A stretch of 64,000 nt of DNA from Brachionus manjavacas. Taxonomy: Eukaryota; Rotifera; Eurotatoria; Ploima; Brachionidae. Positions 35,201-46,300 of the stretch are shown here, in pieces (positions within the stretch are counted from its first letter, which is position 1; each line of letters starts with the position of its first letter). Under the pieces are notes generated by a model. That model ran no database searches, was not told the DNA's origin, and saw nothing but the letters and a program-made list of their open reading frames with translations. The stretch is taken from contig JAHQIY010000001.1 of NCBI GenBank assembly GCA_019054805.1, forward strand, positions 3,982,501 to 4,046,500, given 5' to 3'. A program made the translations under genes and the position numbers.

Positions 35201-38200
35201 TTCGCTTTAATTTTTTCCAAAAAACCTTAGTTTAAATATTTAACAATCAAAAAAAATCTTACATTACTCCCAAATCCACTCTTTGGCATAAGATTACAAT
35301 TCATTTTCGTGATTAAATTAATAAATTTACTTCTTTTTATTTTAAATAAAATTTTTTATTTACTAATTTAGACTCACAATTTAACTTCCTGACTGTTAAC
35401 AGAGATTCGCGCTTTAGATCATTAAGTTAAAATTCGGGAGAGCGAAAACTTCATTCTTTAAAAAAAAAGTTAATATTTATGGTGCAGAGAACTTAATAGA
35501 AAAAATTTGAATTCAAAATTTTAAAATTTAGAAATCCGCTTTAACTTTTTTTTCTAAAATTAAACATATTTTTCTAATGGCATATATTTTTTTGAGTAGC
35601 TAATTTACTTTTCAAAATAGCTAATTTATTTTTGAAAAATAGATTATAAAAGTAGCTAAATTATTTTTTTAAGTAGCAACTGATAAAAAATTAATTTTAA
35701 TCTAAAAAGCACTTAATTGGCATCATATAAGTGACAATTAGATAAGAAGTCAGAATTCTATAATTTTTATAATGGTAATTATAATGTTTAATTATTATGA
35801 GTATAAAATTAACAGACTTTTGAGTAATTTCGAAACAAAAAATTTAAAGTAAAAACAAAATATGAGCCAAGAAAATTCTGAATCATCAACGACTTCACTT
35901 GTTCGACGAGAGGATGAATATGATGAAGCTAATCAAACTGACAACGACCCCGATGAATTGCCTACCAAAAAGTTTCGTGGCTCTTCTAAACCGTATGATT
36001 CTTACAAAACGTATGAGAATCTAGAAGAGTGTATAAGAGAACTTCCTTCGGGTCAAATCGAACAAACAACTTGGGCAAAAAAAGAAAAAAAAATGGTGAA
36101 GCAGGTGAAAAACGTTATTACAAATGTTCATTTTGCTCCAAACGTCTATATATTCTGATTCATCGTACAAGTCTTCAAGTGAAACAAATGATTCTCAGCC
36201 AGTCATAAATGAATTAACAAATCAATCAGCCCCAACAAAGCGCCCAAGAGGTCGCCCAAGAAAAAATAAAAATTAATTTTTGTGTATTTTTTTGTTTTTT
36301 TTTCGATTTTTTGTTTTCTATTTTTGCTACTGACAAAAGTATTTTTGCTTCCTTTTTGAATATTTTAGCTACGAAAAAAAATTATTTTTGCTACTTTTAT
36401 AATCTATTTTTCAAAAATAAATTAGCTATTTTGAAAAGTAAATTAGCTACTCGAAAAAAATAAATTAGCTACTCAAAAAATATATGCCTTTTTCTAATTG
36501 TATCACTATTACACTTTTAGAAATAATGTTCAAGCGGCTTTTCTTGTTCACAATATCTTATTTTTTATTTGAATTACTAGTAATTGAGGAACTCCACCAT
36601 ATACTATTTGATAAATCTCGTTTTGTCTTGATGCCAGTATGGAACAATTTCTGTCTGTTGATATTATACACCAACTATCGAGCTCACCAGAACCTGGTAC
36701 ATCTGGAAATTGCTGAATTTTTGGATCATAGACATCTTTAATAAGGATCAGTTTGTTTTTAGCACTTAGAATCACGCATCCAGTAGTAAAAGATCCAGTA
36801 TAAGTGTTAGCTGTGTTAAATATTCTGAAGTCGATTGCCCTCGAATCTTTGATTACATTGAACACGTTTTTAAGATGACCGTAAATGGTCCGAATCTGAA
36901 TTTCCCCATTCTCAAAAATAATCATTAAATCTTCACTACTTGTCCATCCTATGCCAATTATCATTGCCTTTTCTTCAAGCTGAAATGTCTTAATTGCATA
37001 GCCTGACTGTGAATAGATCGATATAAGTGGACGAATGTCCGGCTTATTCAAGTCACGTGTTAGTGCTTTTAAATAATAAAAAAAATAAAAGATCTCTGGG
37101 AAAATATTAAAATATAAAAAATTTATATATTTATAAAATAGCTATAAAGCATTTATAAATGTTTAGATAGTTGAGGAAAATCGATTAATTTTATATTTCA
37201 TTTTAAATTTTAAAATTTCAATTGAATTCGTTTTGTTTTTTAAAGTCAAATTTCTTTTTATTTTAAATTTAGAAAAACTAAAAGGTCGAGTTAATTACAC
37301 TAACATTTTAGTTAACTTTCAATTTTTTTTTCTAAAATTAACATGATATTTTTTCTTTTAACCAATTTTATTGTATGACCTGAAAAATTAAACTAATAAA
37401 TGGTTTAATTTTTTGTGTTTGAATTACAAAATGTATCCAATGTTGAAATAGCATTGAAAAAGTGCGATGTTCCAAATATTTTTTTCAGTTTCAAAAAAAA
37501 TTATTTTAAGTTAATATTGCAAACATGAAAAACTTTGAGTTTTTTTTTTTTTAATTTTGACTTTGGGTTTGTGATATGATGATCCTTAAGATGATGTTTG
37601 TAGTTTAGAAAACTATCTACGCTCTGTAATCCATTTTTTATCAATTGAGTTTTTTAATGCATCAAAGAAATGTCAATTATCACTAAATTCAAAATTTAAA
37701 AAGAAAAAATCAAAGTTTTTGAGGTCTAGTTACTGGAACAATTCTTGTTCTCAGATTTTAGTTCACCTATATTGAGTTTTTTTCATCTATTTAGAAAAAG
37801 CTAAATATAATGTTAGAAAATAGGATAGAAAAAAAAAATAAGATAAAAAATTTAAAATTGGGTGGTGTAGGTAAGATCATGCGATATTTAGGTGAATCGA
37901 TGTTAACACCAGATCAACTAGATCAGACAAAATTTTATTTCTAAAGCTCCTTCAAATTTACATAAAAAACAAAAAATTAATAACTTCAATTGTTCATTTA
38001 TTGAATAGTTTTATTCAATTTATTCACATACTTTGAAATTTGTTCACCTAATTCTATTTTGGTTCACCTTCACCTTTACGTGAACCAAAAAAATTAGGTG
38101 AACTAATAGTTCAGAAAACCTAGTAACAAGAATTGTAAATCATGGTTCGTCTAACCGACTTAGATTGATAAATTTTAATCTAAGCGAATTTTGAATTCTT

Positions 38201-39608
38201 TTTTTTTTCTTATCTTAATTAATTTTTTTATTCTGAAGGAGCATTAGCTCGGTACAGATAAATAAATAAATAAATTATTTAAAATTTAAAAAAAGAATTT
38301 TCGTTATTTTTTTAATTTCCATAAAAAAATAAAATTCATACTATTTCATTATCAAGTTTAATTTCAAATATGAAAATACTTGCAATATTAACTTAAAATT
38401 ATTTTTTTATTTGAAACTGAAAAAAATATTAGAAACATCGCACTTTTTCATTGTTATTTCAACATTGGATACATTTTGTAATTCAAACTCAAAAAATTAA
38501 ATCGAAATTAAAATTAAAAAATAAAATTTTTAGAAATTTAATGTAAAATAAAATTATTCATTAACGAAAAGTGTTCAAATCAGAAAAAATAAAATAAATT
38601 TTTAAAGCTTAGTCTTTTTATCTTCAAAAAATCCATATGGATAAAAACCTCTACTTGGTAAAAAAATTTTTTATTAAAAGTAATTTAAAAATCTGAAATC
38701 ACATAAAAAGCTTTATTTTTAAGAATTTGTGTTTTTGAAAAATAAAATTTCACCCAAGCTTTTAAAAAAATTTTGATAATTTATTTGAAATATTTGATTA
38801 ATTTTTTGAAATGAAACTTAAACAGTATATTGGGTGCATTGAATTTTTCAAATTAAAATATACATTGAAATTAAATAGATTAAAGGAAATATAGGATATT
38901 TAGTTTTTATTGTTTTAAAGCAAAAATCTTAATTTTATTCATATTTTTATTCAAATAAGAAAATAACTTTGTTTAAAAGATAAATTTTATAAAAATTTAA
39001 AATAAATAAAAATATGTATAATAAATAAGAACGTTTTTTAAAAAATTTCAAATTTTAAAAATTTATTTAAAAGCTTTAAATTTTTTAAGTAAGCGAATGG
39101 CTTTTATAATGCGAAAAAAAGAGTTCCATTCCTGAACTGAATTTTTTTTTTACGAAATAAACCATAAAAAGTTTCAAGATAATAAAAGTCTTTATATTTT
39201 TATAGTAAAGTTCTAGCAATATTTAATAAGTCATTATTTACAGAGAAAGATAACTTTTTAAACAACATCAATCCAAAAAGCGAAAAAATACACCTGGACT
39301 TAATGATGAAAGTTTATTGCATGAAAAAGAATGTTTAATGAAAATAAAATGGCAAAATGTGAATAAGTCAAAACAAATTCTATTTTTTATGAAAAAATAA
39401 AAAAATTAAATGAATAAAATTTAATGTTTTTAATTATCCCCGTTTTTTGAATTATTTTTTAAAATTTTATGAATTTACCGATTGGTCCTGCAAAACTTGC
39501 TGCTCTGACAACAGAATTATCAATATTCCACTTTAGATCATAAAAATCATTTTTTCTGAATATTTCAGTTGTTTGATCGACATAAATCCAATTTTCGGTA
39601 TGGCTCAT
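32300..39608 (-). CDS. VPS16: Vacuolar protein sorting-associated protein 16
   Basis: Nine exons on the minus strand: 39608-39479, 37065-36593, 35066-34804, 34372-33661, 33610-33502, 33263-33040, 32994-32920, 32871-32495 and 32444-32300. They give about 835 aa (human 839) with agreeing phases. VPS16 is a core subunit of the HOPS and CORVET tethering complexes and drives endosome-lysosome fusion together with VPS33. The N-terminal beta-propeller includes WSSEDLMIIFENGEIQIRTI near residues 75-95 and FIALNTDTGYLIVCN near 215. The C-terminal helical region includes IRVLNAIRHSQIGLPLTYLE, KLGDTPGISYAEIARRA and the near-invariant WDELEKFSKSKKSPIGYEPF. Introns 1 (2.4 kb) and 2 (1.5 kb) are swollen by mobile elements, while the rest are about 50-430 bp. 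The small first exon (MSHTENWIYVDQTTEIFRK) and exons 7 and 9 are too short to stand out as open frames. Confidence 0.94.
35579..36488 (+). mobile_element. Non-autonomous MULE-like DNA transposon in VPS16 intron 2
   Basis: Inverted ends begin GGCATATATTTTTT(T)GAGTAGC at 35579 and close with the reverse complement at 36488. They match for about 90-105 bp, and one GAGTAGCTAATTT subunit is duplicated in the right arm. A perfect 10-bp target duplication, TTTTTCTAAT, flanks it (35569-35578 and 36489-36498), within the 8-11 bp range of Mutator-like elements. Inside, 35862-36157 encodes the N-terminal part of a transposase-like protein. The frame then shifts to GEKRYYKCSFCSKRLYIL, a zinc-knuckle-like segment. 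A third frame supplies a C-terminal tail SAPTKRPRGRPRKNKN ending at about 36275 (AT-hook). The catalytic core is missing, so it must rely on an autonomous relative. Confidence 0.85.
35862..36275 (+). pseudogene. Internally deleted transposase gene of the MULE-like element
   Basis: Starts MSQENSESSTTSLVRR, an acidic N-terminus followed by YENLEECIRELPSGQ. It loses frame near 36095 and again near 36160. It joins N-terminal zinc-binding and C-terminal AT-hook parts without the DDE catalytic region. The C-terminal tail resembles the tails of the degenerate copies at 2945-3005 and 41885-41935. Confidence 0.65.
37402..38503. mobile_element. Inverted-repeat element in VPS16 intron 1
   Basis: Terminal inverted repeats of about 135 bp match at roughly 90%. 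The left arm starts near 37402 with GTTTGAATTACAAAATGTAT and continues through AGTGCGATGTT and TTTTTTTCAGTTTC. The right arm ends near 38503 as its reverse complement. The interior holds a second foldback (about 37725-38150, with TTAGTTCACCTAA/TTAGGTGAACTAA words) and a LINE 3' tail. No transposase is visible and no clear target duplication was found. Confidence 0.65.
38231..38275 (+). repeat. LINE 3'-tail motif (nested)
   Basis: TTCTGAAGGAGCATTAGCTC followed by GGTACAGATAAATAAATAAA. The same tail ends the LINE at 56683-56730 and appears reversed at 57715-57755. Only the 3' end of the LINE is present here. Confidence 0.65.
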
Positions 39609-39747
39609 CTTGACACATTAATTTAATTAGTAACAACCAAGTGGTAAAACAAATCGTTTTTTATTACGATTAAAAATAGAAAAATATCTAAATTAAATCA
39701 CTAGAATTTTATTAAAAAATTAAAATAAAGTTTTTAAGTTTCCTTAT

Positions 39748-40509
39748 TCAAAGATCAGATTTTGCTAGACCCCCCGCTAGCTGTACTTTCTCGCCTGGCT
39801 TGAAAGCAGGCATTCCTAAATAGGGACAACTAGCGCACCTGAACGCATCGCCTAAGTAACAACTTCCACAAGCCGATTTAACTGTTTCTTGATTCTTCTT
39901 TTGCACTCCAGTCGCTTCGCTTTCCAGCTCTTCGGCGAGACCACAGCTGCAATTCTTACATGCCTTTTTTTTACCACTAGCCGATGTACCACAGTCGAAT
40001 TTGTCCATCACTTGTGGTTTCTTTAGATCAAGATCGTCCAGCAAGTCGTCTGTGTTGATCAGATCATTTTCTTGAATGTCATCGGCATCAAACTGCCAAA
40101 CTTTTTGAGCAGACTTGAAGTTTAACTTGCGGGTGGCACCTACGTCAAAGTTTGGTTTTTGTGCCACACAAAATGAATCTTCTTTGACAAAGTTCTGAAA
40201 TCCATTTAAAGTAAGAACTGATTGCAAATTTTCTCGGTCAGCTATTAAAATTTTTCCATTTGGCTTGAGAATTTTAAAATAAATTTCGTAATTATAGTCG
40301 CCGTTTAGGGATATAATTAAATCATAAGTTGGTAATGAGACATCAATTTGAGCTGAATTTTTTACATCCAATTTGCTCACCGATCTGCTAGGAATTTTGC
40401 TAATCAACTGGTCGAGCTCGCTAGGCACCAATTCACTGTCATAAACCGCTAGAACTTCTGAATTAGCATCAATCTTATTCAAAATATTGTTTAGACTTAT
40501 TTCGTTCAT
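39748..40509 (-). CDS. CIAPIN1: Anamorsin / CIAPIN1 (Fe-S cluster assembly protein Dre2 family)
   Basis: Single exon, 253 aa. Cytosolic electron carrier that, with the diflavin reductase NDOR1/Tah18, feeds electrons to cytosolic iron-sulphur protein assembly. The N-terminal half is a degenerate methyltransferase-like fold ([20 protein letters not shown], then [18 protein letters not shown]). An acidic linker follows ([20 protein letters not shown]). The C-terminal Fe-S domain has the [2Fe-2S] motif [20 protein letters not shown] and the twin CX2C motif [15 protein letters not shown], followed by [14 protein letters not shown]. The first motif is C-X10-C-X2-C-X-C, two residues longer in its first gap than the C-X8-C I remember for the human protein. 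The start codon is the first in frame and lies only about 150 bp from the divergent GPATCH4 start. Confidence 0.95.
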   Translation of the reverse strand: MNEISLNNILNKIDANSEVLAVYDSELVPSELDQLISKIPSRSVSKLDVKNSAQIDVSLPTYDLIISLNGDYNYEIYFKILKPNGKILIADRENLQSVLTLNGFQNFVKEDSFCVAQKPNFDVGATRKLNFKSAQKVWQFDADDIQENDLINTDDLLDDLDLKKPQVMDKFDCGTSASGKKKACKNCSCGLAEELESEATGVQKKNQETVKSACGSCYLGDAFRCASCPYLGMPAFKPGEKVQLAGGLAKSDL

Positions 40510-40662
40510 TTTTTGCTAGTCACAAGATAAATGAATTTATTAAAAAAATTGTTAATTTATATCAACTGCGGCTGTGTGAGCTTAGTTGAGAAATTTTATT
40601 TGAATTTAAAATTTTCTGTGCAAGTAGTATCTTGCAACGAGATTTTATTTGTTTGGAAAAAG
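40510..40662. promoter_or_regulatory. Shared promoter interval of CIAPIN1 and GPATCH4
   Basis: The two start codons, facing away from each other, are separated by only about 153 bp, so both transcripts must start within or near this interval. No individual motif is claimed. Confidence 0.5.
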
Positions 40663-41421
40663 ATGAAAAATTTTTCTTCAAAATTTGCCGAGAACCAGCT
40701 CAAAAAATTTGGCTGGAAAGAAGGTAGAATTTTTTATTTTTTTTCAAAAATAAACATTTCTTAAAGGTGATGGACTGGGCAGAGATAATCAAGGAAAGTC
40801 GGCTCCGATAAAAGTTTCCTTCAAGTTTGATACTGCCGGGGTAGGTTTTAATCTATCCGAGCAGTTTACAAATAACTGGTGGGAGAACTTGTTCGACTCG
40901 ACATCCAAGGGTCTTGAGGATGCCGAGCAAAGAATTGGCAAGGAAGAAAAACCAACCGTGGCAATGAACCGAAAAGAGTATTTTTATTCACGATTTCAGC
41001 AGGAAACTGTTCTGGTAAGCGGACAGGAAATTAAAATCGATCCCAAGTCCGAAGACCAAAAAGTGGAAAAAAAAGAGATAAAAGAAAAGAAGGAATGCCA
41101 AGTAAAAAATGTTACTGATGAGGATTTGTATAAGCTATGTAAAGGCCGGACTGCGCACAAGTAATTTAAGTTGATGGTTTAATTTATGGACTATTACCGA
41201 TTTAAAGGGGAGCTCGGCATGGTATTAAAATGAGTGCCAAACTAGCTCGGATCGAAGAGCAGGAAAGACTGTTGGCCGAAAAAATGCTTGCTAAGCTTGA
41301 TTCTGTGGATAAAAAAAGAAAAGAGCAAGACTCGGCTGACCAAGAAGATCATGAGGCTGGTGAGAAAAATCGAATTAAGAAAAAAAAGAAAAAATCAAAA
41401 ACTTGTGATTTTAATGAATAA
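40663..41421 (+). CDS. GPATCH4: G-patch domain-containing protein 4
   Basis: Three exons, 40663-40723, 40767-41160 and 41208-41421, give 222 aa with matching phases. The G-patch spans the first junction (KFAENQLKKFGWKEG joined to DGLGRDNQGKSAPIKV). The family block FTNNWWENLFDSTSKGL follows, then the conserved CKGRTAHK and RHGIKMSAKLARIEEQE. The tail is basic (RIKKKKKKSKT), fitting the nucleolar location of the family. G-patches generally activate DEAH helicases such as DHX15. It is shorter than the human protein (over 370 aa) because the repetitive lysine-rich tail is reduced. The chosen start MKNFSSKF lies immediately before the G-patch; an in-frame extension back to 40531 overlaps the promoter interval and looks non-coding. 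Confidence 0.9.
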
Positions 41422-41869
41422 AAATTTAAAATTTATTCGAAAATTATTTTCATAATGAAACATTGAATCTTTGAATTTATTTGTTTCACCTAATTGTTAA
41501 GGAAATATTTATTAAAAAAAAAATCATGAAATTTATTAGATATGCTGTGAACTAGATTTAATATTGTGAAGACAAAATGGCATAAAAAAAATTAAAAAAC
41601 AAAAATTGATTAAATTTATTTATAAAAATATGATGATAAAATATGGCTAGAAAAGCATCGTGATTATTTGTAGATATTTGTATTTGGAGGCTTTTGAAAG
41701 AATCAATGCAAATTTTTTTCATTCTTTTTAGCTTTGAAAAGTTTTTTCCTAACTTAGATTTTTTTTCTGACATCAAAATTTTTGAATGGACTTTTTCTTA
41801 AAGAAGAAATTGATGTTATGATATCGACAAATTTGATTCTTAAAACTCTTCAATTATATCAATAAAGCA

Positions 41870-42295
41870 AAATAAAGTTTTTGATTGTTGGTCTCTTTTA
41901 CGTTTTTGACCGATTGGTAAACATTTTGCTTGTAGAGGTACTTGGCAGAGATTTAACCTACTGGACGTGGCTATGATATATTTACAAAAAAAGTTTGTAT
42001 TAGCCAAAATTTACAAGTACAAGATATAGTTTATAAAAAATTGATCAACTATTTTAATTTTTAAATTTTGCAAGAACTGTCCAACCGTCATTCTTTCACG
42101 CAAGGTGCCTTAAGTTTTAATGAAATTATGTGTTGATGCTATTACGTTATTGTGACCAGGTGCTTGAAAAGCAACACCTTCAATAAGCCTTTTTGTAGAA
42201 ACGATTTTGAATCTTCAGGTATTTGATAGTTTGAAGCAAAGACATCATCCTCATCAATTGGAATATCCAGATCATGAACGACTATTTTTTTTTTT
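41870..42295 (-). pseudogene. Degenerate MULE-type transposase tail
   Basis: The minus strand gives DLDIPIDEDDVFASNYQIPE near 42215-42275 and, about 300 bp on, a basic tail AKCLPIGQKRKRDQQSKT near 41885-41935. The tail parallels NVPIGKKRKRGRPNK of the remnant at 2945-3005. Frames are broken between the pieces. Confidence 0.45.
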
Positions 42296-42539
42296 TTTCA
42301 TTTATTAACCTTTTACCGTTTGACCAACTGGTCCAAATTGATTTATCTTGAAACGCTGCAAAAAGTTGCTAAGTTGTGTAATGTTTAGAAAAAAAATAGG
42401 ATTAAGAAAAAATAATTGAAATTTAAATGGAAAAATTTTGCTTGTAGAAAGAAACAAAGGTCCTAAAAAGGAAATCAGAATCTGAAACATTTTTTTCTTG
42501 AAATTTTATTTTATTGTATACAGAATGAAGTAAAAATCA
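42296..42539. other. Intergenic, nothing recognised
   Basis: AT-rich DNA without coding or repeat signal. Confidence 0.35.
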
Positions 42540-42975
42540 TGAAATCTTAAGTTTAAAAGTCCGAGTCAAAGACTTAAATTAATTTTTTTTTAAAGTCCGG
42601 ACTTAAAATTTAATTTCTTTTCTTTTACTCTGACTTTAAGTCATCAAGTTATTTTTAAGTCAAAATTATTATTTGAATTTTTACCGTTCTAGGTAGTTAT
42701 TGTGGCGGCCTAGTTAAAGTTTAACTCACTAAAATTAAAGTCTTTAACTTGAGTCCAGTCAATTCAACTTAATTAATTTCAGGCTTTAACATTAGACCTC
42801 ATCGTTCTTTATTAACATCAAATTACAGAAAAATAACAATGATAAAATGTAATTTAAAAACATTGAAATTCGAGAACTAAATTTTATTTAAAACGAAAAT
42901 TTTTAAAAAAGAATTTTAGTTTTAGCCAAAGTCCAGACTTGACTTTGACTTTTGGGCAACTCTGCTTTTAAATAA
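42540..42975. repeat. AAGTC-word foldback repeat with GCCGC-AATAACTACC core
   Basis: Dense in AAGTC/GACTT words (AAAGTCCGGACTTA, TGACTTTAAGTCATC), so it can fold on itself. Its core TTTTACCGTTCTAGGTAGTT, then ATTGTGGCGGCCTAGTTAAA, recurs in reverse at about 57065-57110 and, diverged, at about 14450-14495. Confidence 0.5.
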
Positions 42976-43314
42976 CTTTGCTGAAAAGCAATGTAAAAGG
43001 CTAAATTTTCTCTTAAGCTAAATAAGATATATTGATGTAAATTAATATTATAATTTGACAAAAAATTTAGAAAATTTTTTAAATTTTGGATAATAAATAA
43101 TTTAACAAATTTTTTTTGATTTAGAATAATCGATATGAAAATATCTTATAAAGCAGGTTTTAATAAAAAAAAAAACGGATTTAGGATTCGATTCCGCAAA
43201 TGTAAATATTAATTAATATTAATCAATTTAATTTAAGTAAGAATAAAATTCGGAACTGATTTAAATTTAAAGAATAAATTTTCAGTTTCATTTTGTTCTA
43301 TCAAAGTCTCTAAA

Positions 43315-46300
43315 ATGAACAAAATATTGTTTGGTTTTGTAATGATAGGAGCCAATGTGTCATTTATCTCTTGTTTATTAGAATACAACGATCGATTCTA
43401 TAATAATAAGAGTTACTCGGATTACATAAATGAGAACCACTTTTCAACTAGATACGACTCTATCGTAATTAATAGCAAAAATTTTAATATTTTGCCCAAC
43501 TATATTTTCAATGTGGTTTATTGCAAAAATTTAGATTTGTCCAAGAACCAGATACAATCATTTAACTTAAATACCTTTACGCAAATAAAAAATCTCGAAT
43601 CATTGATTTTAAGTTACAACAAAATAAAATCTGCTCAAAATTTTTATTCAGCCAATTTAACCCAACTTAGGTCTTTGAATTTGGCTTTCAATCAAATCGA
43701 ATTTCTAAATGGAACTTTTTCGGCCGATTTTAAAAATCTAAAATTTCTGGATTTTAACAAAAATCTTATAGATTTTATTCGCCCGGATTCATTTAAAAAC
43801 CTCGTTACCATCGAGTCAATCAATTTATCAAACAACAAATTACTCTTCATACCCTGTGAGACTTTTCACTCTCTGTCAAATCTTAAAACACTCAATCTTG
43901 GTTTCAATAAAATAGAAAATATCTGTCCAGATTCATTTAAGGGACTTGGAAATTTGAAAAACTTGTATCTCACCAACAACAATGTGAAACAATTCAATAC
44001 AAGACTTTTTTCAGAATTGATTTGCATTGAGACTCTAAACATTGGCTATAACAAAGTAAGAGGTCTTGACCCAAAATTACTGCAGAATTCAAGCCAAATG
44101 CGGAAACTCTTCGCTTCTAGTTCACAATTATCATCTTTTAAGCTCATACGACCAATTGCCAAAATTACTTGTCTAATTCTGGAAAAATCATGCATTTCTT
44201 TGATAAGTCCAAATGATTTAAATCACTTGACTGATTTGTTTAAACTTTCATTAAAAAGCTCTAAAATAGAGAATATCCAAGACAGTAGTTTTCGTAATCT
44301 AAAGAGACTCTCAAATCTTAACTTGGATAGGAATAAAATTTTAAATATTTCTAAGTTTACTTTCGAGGGTCTTACATCTCTGGACACATTGAGCGTAAAT
44401 CAAAATATTTTGAGACTAATAGACTCCGAGGCGTTTGTTTGGTTAAAGGAAAATTTGACCAGACTATATCTTAACTCTAACCTTCTGTGTAGAATAGAAA
44501 AACTTCTATTTTCCGGAATGACAAAATTAGAAATATTGGATATAAGTTATAATGAGATAGAATCAATAGAGGTGGGCTCTTTTTCCAATTTGCCATCTCT
44601 CAAAAAATTGCTCATCCAACAAAATAATTTAAAAGCTTTAAATAAATTTGATTTACCAAAATTAACTATTTTGGACTTATCAGACAATTATCTGGAATCT
44701 TTAGCATCAGGCACATTTAAAAAGTGTTCTAGGCTTAAAGAATTATTTTTAGACAAAAATCGGTTGGATCATTTTAGTTCTGAATTGCTGGGAAATTTAA
44801 GTCTCAACTTTCTGGGCTTAAATAAAAATTATATTTTGAATCCGTCAACACTACCAGCAACAAAATTGGAAATTAAGCGCAACAAACTGGAATCGGTCAA
44901 CAATGATTTATTCGCTAAGTCAACAATCATAGACCTAAGTCACAATAAAGTTGTATCTATTACAAATGGGTCTATTTATGGTAATTTTTTAGTCAAGAAA
45001 ATTTATTTGCAATTTAATAAATTAAAAAAAATCGATTTTTTACTAACAGAATTTACTGATCTGGAAACATTGGACTTGCGCGGCAACCTAATCGAAGAGC
45101 TTAAAATTGAAAATTTTAATTATGTTTTAAAATTAAAATATTTGAATTTGTCTTTAAATCCAATTTTGCATATAGAGCCTGATTTTTTTAAAAATTTAGC
45201 TCAAATTAAGTTTATTGATGTCAGTAATTTGTATCTATCAAATCAGCATATCCAAGATATTCTTAATTTGTATCACATAAAAGAAGTGAATTTTGGATAT
45301 CTCAAAAATACTGAATTTAACTTTAGTCAGTTGAAAAAAAAATCACTAAAAAGTATTTATCTGAACAATTTAAATATTGATTATACAGTGGACATAGATT
45401 TTAGAAATTTTCCTTTTTTGGAACTAATCGACGCAAGCTTTACGCGGAACAGATTTTTGGACAACATGGATTTTTATAATCTAGGAATGTTTCGTTCGTT
45501 GGAAATGTCTGGTTGTGGACTTACTTCAAACAATTTGACCAATTTAAATAAATTTAGATTGATTAAGCATTTAAATTTAAGCTTCAACAATATTGGGTGT
45601 TTGAACACGAGCATGTTTGAGGGAATGCAATCACTAGGTGTTTTAGATTTAAGGAATAATCAGATAAAATCAATAGAAGAAAATATTTTTTTTAGTTTTG
45701 CTTTTTTCACTCTCAATTTAGATAATAATTTTATACAAACTCTTCAAGATTTGAAAGTGACCCAATTGAGGACTTTAAAACTGAGGAATAATATAATCAA
45801 ATATATTGACAAGATTGATGAACCATTTTTCAAATGTTTAGAACTCGACTTGGCTTTTAACCAAATCGAAAATGTTTCATTGCATGAAATGATTGATGAT
45901 TACAATCAATTGAGTTTGTTGGATCTGAGCAATAATCGGATTATTCGTCTTGGAAAAGAATTTGTCAGCCATATATTTGAGCTTAAGATTCTTTTTTTGC
46001 ACAACAACCAAATTATAGATATTGATGAGGACTCGTTTGTTAGTTTGACCATGTTGGAAAATCTAAACTTGGCAAACAATTCTATCAAAAATTTGCCGAA
46101 TGAAATTTTCAAAGAGCTTATTTCTTTGAAATATTTGAATTTGAGTCATAATAAATTAGAGATTTTGTCAGAAAGCATCTTTAAAAATTTGTTCAATGTG
46201 TTGAATATTGATTTAGGATCAAATCGTTTAAAAAAAATAGAAAATTTTGCTTTTAAAAATTTTAATTTACTCGAAAGTTTAAATTTAGAAAATAATCAAG

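Noticed and set aside
40531..40662. N-terminal extension of GPATCH4 back to 40531
   Set aside because: AT-rich, hydrophobic and unlike the family; it overlaps the short bidirectional promoter. The G-patch begins right after the Met at 40663.
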